Shown piece after piece: positions 1 through 8,248 of a stretch of 64,000 nt of DNA; positions within the stretch are counted from its first letter, which is position 1, and each line of letters opens with the position of its first letter. The position numbers and the translations under genes were made by a program. Location: contig JAECQR010000001.1 of NCBI GenBank assembly GCA_015999765.1, forward strand, positions 248,001-312,000, written 5' to 3'. The notes below the pieces were generated by a model. That model was not told the DNA's origin. It saw only the letters and a list, made by a program, of their open reading frames with translations, and searched no databases. Origin of the DNA: Flavobacteriia bacterium (GTDB taxonomy: Bacteria > Bacteroidota > Bacteroidia > Flavobacteriales > Weeksellaceae).

Positions 1-949
1 GTTTGGAACGAAACTCGGCGCTTCCGCAGATTCCGCGACCGATTTATATTTAAGGCCGGAAACTGCACAGGGAATTTTCGTGAACTTTTTGAATGTTCAG
101 AAAACTTCACGACACAAACTGCCTTTCGGAATTGCACAAATCGGTAAAGCCTTTAGAAATGAAATCGTTGCAAGACAGTTTATCTTCAGGATGCGCGAAT
201 TTGAACAGATGGAAATGCAGTTTTTTGTTCCGCCCGGAACTGAACTTGGTTTCTATGAAGAATGGAAGCAAAAACGTCTGAACTGGCATTTGGCTTTAGG
301 TTTAGGCGCTGAAAATTATAAATTCCACGACCACGAAAAATTGGCGCATTATGCCAATGCGGCGGCGGATATAGAGTTTAAATTCCCGTTCGGGTTTAAG
401 GAACTCGAAGGAATCCACTCCAGAACTGATTTCGATTTGAGTGCGCACGAAAAACATTCAGGCAGAAAACTGCAGTATTTTGATGCCGAAAGAAACGAAA
501 ACTATGTTCCGTTCGTGGTAGAAACTTCGGTTGGTTTAGACCGTCTTTTCCTCGCGATTTTCTCGAATTCACTTAAAGATGAGGTTCTGGAAGACGGTTC
601 GGAAAGAACTGTACTTTCGCTTCCGCCAGCTTTGGCTCCGGTGAAAGCTGCGATTTTGCCTTTGATGAAAAAAGACGGCCTGGGCGAATACGGTGAGAAA
701 ATCTTCAATGAACTGAAGTTTGATTTCAACGTTATTTACGAAGATAAAGACAGCATCGGAAAACGTTACCGCCGTCAGGATGCGATCGGAACACCGTTCT
801 GTATTACGGTAGATCACGATTCTTTGGTTGATAATACGGTTACGCTGAGAGACCGTGACACGATGAAACAGGAAAGAGTTCCGGTTGCAGACTTACGCAG
901 AATTATCGACGAGAAAACGAATTTCAGAAATCTGCTTTCTAAGATTTAA
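1..949 (+). CDS. glyS: Glycine-tRNA ligase, class II (3' part; start lies outside window)
   Basis: Charges tRNA-Gly with glycine in the cytoplasm. The reading frame is open from base 2 and runs in from the left edge, so the N-terminal part is missing. The class II motif 2 stretch LRPETAQGIFVNF is read near bases 56-94, and GIHSRTDFDL and VGLDRLFLAI follow. The C-terminal anticodon-binding domain ends in RRIIDEKTNFRNLLSKI. An in-frame GTG at 80 is internal to the conserved motif and is not the start. A strong hairpin terminator follows. The family is the homodimeric single-chain type, not the alpha/beta type of proteobacteria. Confidence 0.95.
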   Translation, partial: FGTKLGASADSATDLYLRPETAQGIFVNFLNVQKTSRHKLPFGIAQIGKAFRNEIVARQFIFRMREFEQMEMQFFVPPGTELGFYEEWKQKRLNWHLALGLGAENYKFHDHEKLAHYANAAADIEFKFPFGFKELEGIHSRTDFDLSAHEKHSGRKLQYFDAERNENYVPFVVETSVGLDRLFLAIFSNSLKDEVLEDGSERTVLSLPPALAPVKAAILPLMKKDGLGEYGEKIFNELKFDFNVIYEDKDSIGKRYRRQDAIGTPFCITVDHDSLVDNTVTLRDRDTMKQERVPVADLRRIIDEKTNFRNLLSKI

Positions 950-970
950 GTTTAAAAACATATTTAATAT

Positions 971-1005
971 GAAGTTCCGGATTTTCTCCGGAACTTTTTT
1001 TGTTT
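971..1005 (+). terminator. Rho-independent terminator of glyS
   Basis: A perfect 9-bp stem AAGTTCCGG/CCGGAACTT (972-980 and 988-996) with a 7-base loop is followed by a T-rich run. It lies 22 bases after the glyS stop. Confidence 0.9.
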
Positions 1006-1038
1006 TTTAATCTTAAATTTGTGCTTAAAGATTTATAA

Positions 1039-2175
1039 ATGTTTTTGAAAATTCTAAAAGGATTCCTCGTATTTTTTGCTTTGCTCATCGCACTTACGTA
1101 TTCTTTCGGATACGATTATCTCTTCTATGGAATTCGCCAGACTTATCTCCGTGGAGCATCAGGTTCTACGATTGATGACGGCAAATATTTTCCGTCGCAT
1201 ACCATCACGAAAGGAAATCCTGTTTTGTGGGAAAAAGATTCTGTTTACAATAAAAAAGCGTTGCCTAAAGATCTAGTTCAGGATCTTAAAAATTCAAATA
1301 CGGCATCTTTTTTAATCGTTAAAAACGGAAAGCTTCTTCACGAAGAATATTGGGACGGCTACAGCGCAATCTCCAAAACCAATTCCTTTTCCATGGCGAA
1401 AGCCGTGACGGTTTTGCTGGTCGGTAAAGCGATTGAAGAAAAAAAAATAAGCAGTTTACATCAGCGTTATTCAGATTTTTTTGAGAATTATAAAAATGTT
1501 GAATTTGGGAAAGATTTAACGATCGGCGATTTGGCAAAAATGGAAGCCGGTTTGAAATGGAACGAAGATTACAGTAACCCCTTTCTTCAGAACGCCAAAG
1601 CTTATTATGGAAAATCCCTGGAAGAAGCTGTTCTGCTGCGGGGTTTTAAAAGAAAACCGGGAACCAATTTCGAATACCAGAGCGGGGCAACGCAGCTTTT
1701 GGGTTTTGCTTTAAGAAAATCCATAAATCAAACGATTTCCCAATTTGCCTCCGAAAAACTCTGGAAACCTCTGGGAATGGAACAGAACGCAGATTGGAGT
1801 ACCGATGAGTTCGGGATGGAAAAGACGTTTTGCTGCATTCATTCTACATCACGGGATTTCGCGAAATTGGGACGGTTGTTTTTGAACGACGGAAAACTTG
1901 GCGGTCATCAAATCATCAGCCCTCAGTTTTTAAACGAGATGAAAACTCCGACAGAACTTTCAAAAAACGCTTACGGAATGGGACTTTGGATCAATAATGA
2001 CACCGCGATTAAACATTATTATTTCTGGGGCTTACATGGGCAGTACATCATCATCGTTCCGGAGAAAAATATGGTAATTGTGAGAACCGGAACTTATAAA
2101 GACCAACCAAAGGACGCAAAAGGAAGACCCCACCAGGTAGCTTTTCTGGTAGATGAAGTTGCGAATCATTATTAA
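1039..2175 (+). CDS. Membrane-anchored serine hydrolase, class C beta-lactamase-like
   Basis: A 378-residue protein of the beta-lactamase/D-alanyl-D-alanine carboxypeptidase-like fold (also used by esterases and 6-aminohexanoate-dimer hydrolase). An N-terminal hydrophobic segment at residues 4-22 suggests a signal anchor. The SxxK motif is SMAK with Ser118 and Lys121, the tyrosine motif is YQS at 213-215, and the third motif appears as GLHGQ near 331-335. The substrate cannot be told from sequence; resistance to beta-lactams should not be assumed. It stands alone between the glyS terminator and sufS. A TAAATTTG element at 1014-1021 could serve as its -7 box. Confidence 0.8.
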   Translation: MFLKILKGFLVFFALLIALTYSFGYDYLFYGIRQTYLRGASGSTIDDGKYFPSHTITKGNPVLWEKDSVYNKKALPKDLVQDLKNSNTASFLIVKNGKLLHEEYWDGYSAISKTNSFSMAKAVTVLLVGKAIEEKKISSLHQRYSDFFENYKNVEFGKDLTIGDLAKMEAGLKWNEDYSNPFLQNAKAYYGKSLEEAVLLRGFKRKPGTNFEYQSGATQLLGFALRKSINQTISQFASEKLWKPLGMEQNADWSTDEFGMEKTFCCIHSTSRDFAKLGRLFLNDGKLGGHQIISPQFLNEMKTPTELSKNAYGMGLWINNDTAIKHYYFWGLHGQYIIIVPEKNMVIVRTGTYKDQPKDAKGRPHQVAFLVDEVANHY

Positions 2176-2216
2176 CTCAATCAATCGGGATACATAGTAT
2201 TCAAATATAAATTCCG

Positions 2217-2224
2217 TAAATTTG
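2217..2224 (+). promoter_or_regulatory. Putative -7 promoter element for sufS
   Basis: TAAATTTG matches the Bacteroidota -7 consensus TAnnTTTG, 21 bases before the sufS ATG. No good TTTG -33 box is visible. Confidence 0.45.
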
Positions 2225-2244
2225 AAGCATTCTAAATAAGTTAA

Positions 2245-3465
2245 ATGTTCGATTTACAATATATCCGCAGCCAGTTCCCGATTCTGAATCAGCAAGTCAA
2301 CGGCAAACCTTTGGTTTATCTCGATAACGCCGCAACTTCGCAGAAACCAATCAGCGTTTTAGATTCCTGGCAAAAATATTACACGGAAATTAACGCGAAT
2401 GTTCATCGTGGGATACATACTTTGAGTCAGCTTGCGACAGAAGAAATGGAACTTTCAAGAAGAAAGATCCAGAAATTCATCAATGCAAAAAATGATTCCG
2501 AAGTTATTTTCACCAAAGGAACTACAGAGGGAATCAACCTCATCGCCTATTCTTTGACGAATTTAATTAAAGAAAACGACGAGATTATCATTTCCTATTT
2601 AGAACATCACTCGAACATCGTTCCGTGGCAAATGCTGTGCGAAAGAACCGGCGCTAAACTGAAAGTGATTCCGATGGATGAAAACGGAATTCTGCAACTC
2701 GATTTCTTAGATGAAAACCTTAGCGAGAAAACAAAAATTGTCTCTGTGAATCAGGTTTCAAATGCGTTAGGAATTGTAAACCCGATTGAGGAAATCATAG
2801 CAAAAACCAGAGCAAAATCTGACGCATTTATCGTTATAGACGGCGCACAGTCTGCTCCGCATTTTAAAATTGACGTGCAGAAAATGGACTGTGATTTCTT
2901 CGTTTTCAGCGGGCATAAGCTCTATGCGCCAATGGGAACGGGAATTTTATACGGAAAAGAAGATGTCCTGAATAAAATTCAGCCTTTTCACGGGGGCGGA
3001 GAAATGATTGCTACATGTTCTTTTGAAAAAACGACTTACGCCGATTTGCCTTTTAAATTTGAAGCAGGAACACCGAATGTCGGCGGAAACATTGCATTGG
3101 GAGCCGCTATTGATTTTATTGAAAACATTGGTCAGGAACAGCTTCAGAATCACGAAAACGCATTGCTCGATTATGCCCAGAAGAGACTTTTAGAGATTGA
3201 GGGTCTGAAAATCTACGGCGAAAAAGCCCACAGAACCGGTGTTGTTTCCTTTAATCTGGAAGGTGTTGGGATTTCTTCGGATGTCGGAATGATTTTGGAT
3301 AAATTAGGAATTGCCGTGAGAACCGGTCACCACTGCACTCAGCCGATTATGAACTTCTTTGACATTGCAGGAACGGTACGCGCGAGTTTTGCGGTTTACA
3401 ATACTTTCGAGGAAATTGATATTTTGGCAGAAGGCGTGAAAAAAGCGCAGCGGATGTTGAGTTAA
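2245..3465 (+). CDS. sufS: Cysteine desulfurase, SufS type
   Basis: A PLP-dependent enzyme that takes sulfur from cysteine as a persulfide for Fe-S cluster assembly. At 406 residues it has the usual family length. The PLP lysine is Lys225 in FSGHKLYAPMG, preceded by VIDGAQSAPH. The persulfide cysteine is Cys364 in RTGHHCTQP, typical of group II (SufS/CsdA) enzymes. The rest of the suf genes are not in this window on either side, so if SufE/SufBCD exist they are elsewhere. Its stop codon is inside a terminator hairpin. Confidence 0.95.
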   Translation: MFDLQYIRSQFPILNQQVNGKPLVYLDNAATSQKPISVLDSWQKYYTEINANVHRGIHTLSQLATEEMELSRRKIQKFINAKNDSEVIFTKGTTEGINLIAYSLTNLIKENDEIIISYLEHHSNIVPWQMLCERTGAKLKVIPMDENGILQLDFLDENLSEKTKIVSVNQVSNALGIVNPIEEIIAKTRAKSDAFIVIDGAQSAPHFKIDVQKMDCDFFVFSGHKLYAPMGTGILYGKEDVLNKIQPFHGGGEMIATCSFEKTTYADLPFKFEAGTPNVGGNIALGAAIDFIENIGQEQLQNHENALLDYAQKRLLEIEGLKIYGEKAHRTGVVSFNLEGVGISSDVGMILDKLGIAVRTGHHCTQPIMNFFDIAGTVRASFAVYNTFEEIDILAEGVKKAQRMLS

Positions 3466-3479
3466 ACTCAATTTTTTTT
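3457..3479 (+). terminator. Terminator overlapping the sufS stop codon
   Basis: A 15-base perfect palindrome, TTGAGTT-A-AACTCAA, spans 3457-3471 and contains the TAA stop at 3463-3465. Eight T residues follow. Confidence 0.75.
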
Positions 3480-3481
3480 CA

Positions 3482-3605
3482 CCGCAAAAGTTTCAAAAGT
3501 TTAATTTTATAACAAAGTCTCAAAAAGCAAATCCTTATGACTTATTTTACTTTTGCACGCTACGAGAATCTTAAACCCAAAAGAAGTCTTTTGAATCTTT
3601 TGCGG
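3482..3605. repeat. 124-bp intergenic element with 18-bp terminal inverted repeats
   Basis: The ends are CCGCAAAAGTTTCAAAAG (3482-3499) and CTTTTGAATCTTTTGCGG (3588-3605). They are inverted copies matching at 17 of 18 positions, with 88 bases between. The inside has no open frame. The shape fits a MITE-like or REP-like dispersed element, but one copy cannot prove it. It fills the gap between the convergent sufS and bcp genes. Confidence 0.5.
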
Positions 3606-3619
3606 CGAAAAATAAGTAA

Positions 3620-4069
3620 TTAACTTTCTAGAATCTGAGCAGCTGCTTCTTTGGTTTTTACTTTGTCGATAACTCGTGTACAGATTCCGTTTTCATCGAA
3701 AATAAAGGTCGTGCGAACGATTCCCATAAATTCTCTGCCCATAAATTTTTTAAGCTGCCACACCCCAAATTTTTCGATCACTTCGCGGCTTTCATCTGCT
3801 AATAAAGGATACTGAAACCCAAACTTCTCATGAAATTTCTTCTGGTTTTTCACCGGATCTGCCGAAATTCCCAATAATTGATATCCCTCTTTTTTGAGTT
3901 CGGAAATATGGTTGTTTAAATCACAGGCTTCAGCCGTACATCCTGATGTATTCGCTTTTGGATAGAAAAAAACCACCAGTTTCTTGCCTAAAAAATCCCC
4001 GCATTTTACAACTTCTCCATCCTGGTTAACACTTTCAAATTCAGGGAGTTTATCTCCAACTTTCAACAT
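3620..4069 (-). CDS. bcp: Thioredoxin-dependent peroxiredoxin, Bcp/PrxQ type
   Basis: Reduces hydrogen peroxide and organic hydroperoxides. The 149-residue chain has the AhpC/TSA fold. FYPKANTSGCTAEAC holds the peroxidatic Cys44 and the resolving Cys49 five residues later, the atypical 2-Cys arrangement of the Bcp/PrxQ group. GISADPVKNQKKFHEKF and PLLADE are further family motifs. Convergent with sufS. Confidence 0.93.
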   Translation of the reverse strand: MLKVGDKLPEFESVNQDGEVVKCGDFLGKKLVVFFYPKANTSGCTAEACDLNNHISELKKEGYQLLGISADPVKNQKKFHEKFGFQYPLLADESREVIEKFGVWQLKKFMGREFMGIVRTTFIFDENGICTRVIDKVKTKEAAAQILES

Positions 4070-4130
4070 AACGCTTAGTTTTGCACAAATTTAACCTTAA
4101 TTTGCTCAGGAAATATTAATAGCCACAAAT

Positions 4131-4159
4131 AAAAAAGTCATTTCTTTACGAAATGACTT
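4131..4159 (-). terminator. Terminator of the orphan lipoprotein gene
   Basis: On the minus strand a perfect 10-bp stem AAGTCATTTC/GAAATGACTT with a 5-base loop runs into a T tract. Confidence 0.85.
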
Positions 4160-4179
4160 ATCCTTTGTACCATACTGCA

Positions 4180-4680
4180 TTATAAGGATTCTGCTGCGAG
4201 CACGGCCGCTACTACTAAGGCTGCCCCACCGATAATCCAACCAATTCCTCCGCCCTTTTTAAGTTCCGTCGCCGGCTGAGCCGTTTCTGCTTTTTGAATA
4301 AAATTCGGTCTTACTTCAAGCACCTTAAGATCTTTCTCTTCTACCTGACGGAAGTTTTTGTAAGTGGCGGTCCAACCGTAAACTGTTAATTCTGTAGTTC
4401 CGTTTTTTGTGGTAGAATCAAAAGTTGGCTCAACCAGAACATCTGCATTCTGCTCCTTAAGTAATTCCCGTACTACAGAATTTTTAGCAGTTTCCAAAGA
4501 CTGTAAATTGGTAAAAGTCATTGTTCTGGAAACTTTTTCCTGACTCACGTTCAGGTCAGCAATTACGGGTTTATGAATGACTCCTGTCCCAACAATATCC
4601 ATTGTTTTGGACGTTCCGGATTGTACCGTTGAACATGAAATTAACGAACTTACAGCAAATGCCAATAAAATTTTCTTCAT
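4180..4680 (-). CDS. Hypothetical lipoprotein with C-terminal hydrophobic segment
   Basis: I do not recognise this 166-residue protein. It has a lipoprotein signal peptide with lipobox ISCS (Cys16). The middle part carries a VEPTFDSTTKNGTTELTVYGW stretch in a region resembling small secreted beta-strand domains. A glycine-rich run leads into a hydrophobic tail (about residues 144-164, GWIIGGAALVVAAVLAAES), which is unusual for a lipoprotein and suggests a second membrane contact. It is monocistronic with its own terminator. Confidence 0.7.
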   Translation of the reverse strand: MKKILLAFAVSSLISCSTVQSGTSKTMDIVGTGVIHKPVIADLNVSQEKVSRTMTFTNLQSLETAKNSVVRELLKEQNADVLVEPTFDSTTKNGTTELTVYGWTATYKNFRQVEEKDLKVLEVRPNFIQKAETAQPATELKKGGGIGWIIGGAALVVAAVLAAESL

Positions 4681-4789
4681 AATGATTAATTATATTAATG
4701 ATCTGTAAAGTAAAATCTTATGATGAGCATTCGCAAAAGGGAAACCGTAAATGGGACCAATTTTAGGCATCGGAACATCTAATACTTTA

Positions 4790-4797
4790 TATATTTG
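4790..4797 (+). promoter_or_regulatory. Putative -7 promoter element for nth
   Basis: TATATTTG matches TAnnTTTG and lies 65 bases before the nth ATG. Confidence 0.45.
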
Positions 4798-4862
4798 CAG
4801 TTAAATTTTTAGATAGTCATTTATCTTGAGTAACTTAACCTAAAGACTTAACCTTAAAAAGC

Positions 4863-5483
4863 ATGACTAAAAAGCAAAGAGCGCAAACCGTGATGACAGA
4901 ACTGGAAAAGCTCTATCCCGAAGTTCCTATTCCGCTTGATCATTCCGATCCTTATACGCTTTTGGTTGCCGTAGCACTTTCTGCCCAGACTACCGATAAA
5001 AAGGTAAATCAAATTACACCAAAGCTATTTGAAGTTGCAGGTGATCCTTTTAAAATGAAGGATCTGGAAGTTGACGAAATAAGATATTTAATCAAAGAAA
5101 TCGGTTTGGCCAATACCAAAGCTAAAAACCTCAAAAGAGCCGCCGAAATTTTAGTAGAAAAACATAACGGAATTGTTCCCCAAACATTCGAAGAACTTGA
5201 AGAACTTCCGGGAGTTGGTCATAAAACGGCTTCGGTAGTGATGAGTCAGGCATTCGGTGTTCCCGCGTTTCCCGTAGACACCCATATTCACCGGTTGATG
5301 AAACAGTGGAAACTGACCTCAGGAAAAAATGTGGTAGAAACTGAAAGTGATGCTAAAAAACTTTTCCCAAAAGAAGTGTGGAACCGCCTCCACCTTCAGA
5401 TTATCTTTTACGGCCGCGAATATTCGCCGGCAAGAGGAAATCAGGACAAAGATTTCTTAACGAAAATGCTTTTCGAAAAATAA
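4863..5483 (+). CDS. nth: Endonuclease III-like DNA glycosylase/AP lyase lacking the Fe-S cluster cysteines
   Basis: Removes oxidised pyrimidines and nicks abasic sites in base-excision repair. The helix-hairpin-helix ELPGVGHKTASVV carries the catalytic Lys121, and VDTHIHRL carries Asp139, so the two catalytic residues are present. The chain is 206 residues. E. coli Nth ends with a C-X6-C-X2-C-X5-C [4Fe-4S] loop. Here the matching tail, IIFYGREYSPARGNQDKDFL, has no cysteine, and the protein as a whole contains none. Cluster-less relatives exist (for example yeast Ntg1), so it is probably active. Confidence 0.92.
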   Translation: MTKKQRAQTVMTELEKLYPEVPIPLDHSDPYTLLVAVALSAQTTDKKVNQITPKLFEVAGDPFKMKDLEVDEIRYLIKEIGLANTKAKNLKRAAEILVEKHNGIVPQTFEELEELPGVGHKTASVVMSQAFGVPAFPVDTHIHRLMKQWKLTSGKNVVETESDAKKLFPKEVWNRLHLQIIFYGREYSPARGNQDKDFLTKMLFEK

Positions 5484-5486
5484 AAT

Positions 5487-5846
5487 TTAGGCAGTTTTTA
5501 AAAGTTCCTGAACTTTGTGCACCAGATCATCAATTTCGAAAGGCTTTGTCAGGAACTCATCCACACCAATGGTTTCGCTGATTTTAGAGGCGTCCGGATG
5601 TGCAGACATGAGCATGATTTTAATGTCCTGGGTTTCCGGATTCTGCTTGATGTCCTTAGTTAAAGTTCGGCCATCGAAACCAGACATCAGCATATCTGTA
5701 ATGATGAGTTTAGGTTTTGATTTTTCGATAATGGTATTAAAATCCTTAGGATTACAGCACGATTGCACGTTATAGCCTTCAGAAAGAAGGATGTTTTCGA
5801 TCAGCATACAGATGTCCCTGTTATCATCAACCACTAATATTTCCAT
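5487..5846 (-). CDS. Single-domain response regulator (CheY-like receiver)
   Basis: A 119-residue receiver with no output domain. The acidic pocket is Asp7-Asp8, the phospho-acceptor is Asp51 in LIITDMLM, the switch Ser81 is in MLMSAH, and Lys101 is in LTKPF. It lies 9 bases downstream of the histidine kinase on the same strand, so the two almost certainly form one transcription unit and a cognate pair. Output must occur through protein contact or a phosphorelay partner elsewhere. Confidence 0.93.
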   Translation of the reverse strand: MEILVVDDNRDICMLIENILLSEGYNVQSCCNPKDFNTIIEKSKPKLIITDMLMSGFDGRTLTKDIKQNPETQDIKIMLMSAHPDASKISETIGVDEFLTKPFEIDDLVHKVQELLKTA

Positions 5847-5855
5847 AGTTTTTTC

Positions 5856-8099
5856 TTATAAATTCCTAAAAATTGGGAGGGAAAAATAAAATTTACTGCC
5901 TTTATTTTTTTCACTTTTAACCCAGATTTTGCCGTCGTGGCGGTCCATAATATCTTTCACAATGAATAATCCGATGCCGAAACCCGGGAAAGTTTCTTCA
6001 TCATCACCTGATACCCTGTAAAACCTTTCGAAAATTCTTTTCAACTCTTTCTGGTCCATCCCGATACCGAAATCTTCCACGAACACCACGGCGCACTCAT
6101 CTTCTACAAAGAGTTCCACATTTACAGCATCAGCATTTGGCGAATATTTTATGGCGTTGGTGAGCAGATTATTAAGAACCTGGGTAATACGGTCTTTGTC
6201 GCCATAAACCTCAACATCTGCGGTATGTTTCAGTTCAAAATTAATGTGGTGGCTCTGTTCGGAAGCTTTTATATCTTCAATCGTTTCTGTAACCAGTTTC
6301 AGAAGGGAGAATTCCTGTTTGTTCAATGGCAGTTTACCGGATTCCATTCGGGAAATATCCAGAAGGTCACCGATTAAAAGTGTAAGTTTATTTACCTGAT
6401 TTTCAATCGTATCAAGAGAATTTACGAGAAACTTATCTTCGGAATCTCCTCGCATTTTCTTCAGAAGCTGTACATAACCTTTTATCGTCGTAACCGGAGT
6501 TTTCAGTTCGTGATTTGCCATTTTTATGAAATCGTTCTTCTGATTTTCCTGCCTCTTCATCTCATCGATATCGGTGCTTGTGCCCACCCATTTTGTTACA
6601 TTACCCAGTTCGTCCAGTTCGGGATAGGCGCGACTCATAAACCAGCGGTATTCATTGTGTTTATTGCGGAATCGGTGCTCGTAAGCGAAGGGTTTCTTTG
6701 TTTTTACGCTTTTTTCCCAAAGACGTAAATTTTCTTTCTTTTCCTCGGGATGTACGATTTCGAGCCAGCCGTTGCCCTCCATAAAATGGTTATAATCCTT
6801 GCCTGAATAATCTAGGGTTGATTTATTGAAATAAGTAAGGTTCCCGTCGGGCTCACCAATCCAAACCATCTGAGGCATAGAATCCGCAAGGAATCTGTAT
6901 TTTTTTTCGCTTGCGCTGATTTTCTCTTCGAAATTCTTCAAATCTGTGATGTCGCGGACGGTTCCCGAAATGTAAGCTTTACTGCCGTTTGCGGGAGGAA
7001 GAAGTCGGCCATAGAGTTCAATCCATTTTACACTGCCATCACGTAAAACAATCTTAGTCTGGTAATGCAGATCGCCGGTTTCTTTAGCTTTCTGCAATGC
7101 TTCAGCGCGAATTTTTATGAAGTTTTTATGAATGTGTTTCTCTAAAATATTTGAGCCAATGGTTTCTTTCGTAGCATCATATCCGAAAATCTCCAGGAAT
7201 CTTGGCGAAAAATTGTATTTCTGCAGTGATTCCGGATCCATATCGAAAGTCCCGAGTTTGGTAGCTTCCATGGCGGTATTGAGCTGGTGGTGACTTTGCT
7301 TCAGCAAAATCTCGCTTTTCTTTCTTTCAGTAATATCCTGCATAACGCCTAACATTCTGGTGGGATGTCCGAAGTCATCAAAAAACACCTTGCCGTTAGT
7401 CGCCACCCATTTTTCTATACCGTTATTATCGGTAATCTGGGCTTCATACTTGTAAATTCCGGTTTTCATCGCCTCTTCGAACGCTTTTTCCACAACATGT
7501 ACGCGGTCGTATTCAGAAAGGTGACTTCGTAGCTGTTCGTGCGAAACAAGTTCGTCACTGCCATAGCCGAAGATTTCAGAAAGATATTGCGAATGAATGA
7601 TTTCCCGCGTTAACAGGTTAAGATCCCAGGTAGCAGTGTGGGAGCTTTCGGTAGCTAGGCGCAAACGTTCTTCTTCTTCCTTAACTTTAGTTTTAATCTC
7701 AATCATTTCAGTAATTTCCATGGCGACGGTTACGAAGTATTGAAAACCACCATTGTCATCATAAACAGGGTGGTAAATAAAATTGAAATAAACATCCTGC
7801 AAGACTCCGTTACGGAGTAATTTGATGGAGAATTCAGGCGCATGAAAAGGGGTACCGGTTTTTCTTACGTTTTCGCAAATGGGAATCAGCTGGTCAGCAG
7901 TTTCGGGAAAAAGGTCGAAAAGTTTTTTCCCCGTCACGTCTTCGCGGGATTTATGGGCGATTTCCAGCCACGTATCGTTGGCAAATTCAACAATATAGTC
8001 ACCATTCATCAGCGCAAAACCGAAAGGAGTTTTCTCCAGAACATTCGTAAGGAATCCTTCTGAGAGAGATGTGGGTGAGCTCCGAAAATGTGCGTCCAT
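5856..8099 (-). CDS. Soluble multi-PAS sensor histidine kinase
   Basis: A 747-residue kinase with no transmembrane segment, so probably cytoplasmic. Four PAS/PAC units can be read at about residues 15-135, 145-262, 270-390 and 398-515; several end in the PAC-type VxxDIT or ST-DI phrase. The HisKA H-box is KMANHELKTPVTTIKGY with phospho-His530. The HATPase domain has the N-box NNLLTNAIKYSP (about 643-654), G1 EDFGIGMD and G2 GFGIGLF. It is cotranscribed with the receiver gene downstream. The signal sensed by the PAS domains is unknown; no haem or flavin ligand residue could be assigned. Confidence 0.92.
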   Translation of the reverse strand: MDAHFRSSPTSLSEGFLTNVLEKTPFGFALMNGDYIVEFANDTWLEIAHKSREDVTGKKLFDLFPETADQLIPICENVRKTGTPFHAPEFSIKLLRNGVLQDVYFNFIYHPVYDDNGGFQYFVTVAMEITEMIEIKTKVKEEEERLRLATESSHTATWDLNLLTREIIHSQYLSEIFGYGSDELVSHEQLRSHLSEYDRVHVVEKAFEEAMKTGIYKYEAQITDNNGIEKWVATNGKVFFDDFGHPTRMLGVMQDITERKKSEILLKQSHHQLNTAMEATKLGTFDMDPESLQKYNFSPRFLEIFGYDATKETIGSNILEKHIHKNFIKIRAEALQKAKETGDLHYQTKIVLRDGSVKWIELYGRLLPPANGSKAYISGTVRDITDLKNFEEKISASEKKYRFLADSMPQMVWIGEPDGNLTYFNKSTLDYSGKDYNHFMEGNGWLEIVHPEEKKENLRLWEKSVKTKKPFAYEHRFRNKHNEYRWFMSRAYPELDELGNVTKWVGTSTDIDEMKRQENQKNDFIKMANHELKTPVTTIKGYVQLLKKMRGDSEDKFLVNSLDTIENQVNKLTLLIGDLLDISRMESGKLPLNKQEFSLLKLVTETIEDIKASEQSHHINFELKHTADVEVYGDKDRITQVLNNLLTNAIKYSPNADAVNVELFVEDECAVVFVEDFGIGMDQKELKRIFERFYRVSGDDEETFPGFGIGLFIVKDIMDRHDGKIWVKSEKNKGSKFYFSLPIFRNL

Positions 8100-8248
8100 G
8101 AACTGACAGTTAATATTTATAATTAGAAAATGACAAAATTACTAAAATTTTGCGTTAGCAGATGCAAATCATTAATCATAAATAATAATGAGCGCTGTTT
8201 TAACTTGATTTAAACTCTTTTAATGAAAATAATTAATTTAAGAACAAC

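Noticed and set aside
1039-2175. Interpretation of the serine hydrolase as an antibiotic-resistance beta-lactamase
   Set aside because: The SxxK and YxS motifs are shared by many esterases and peptidases, the third motif is atypical, and a membrane anchor is unusual for class C enzymes.
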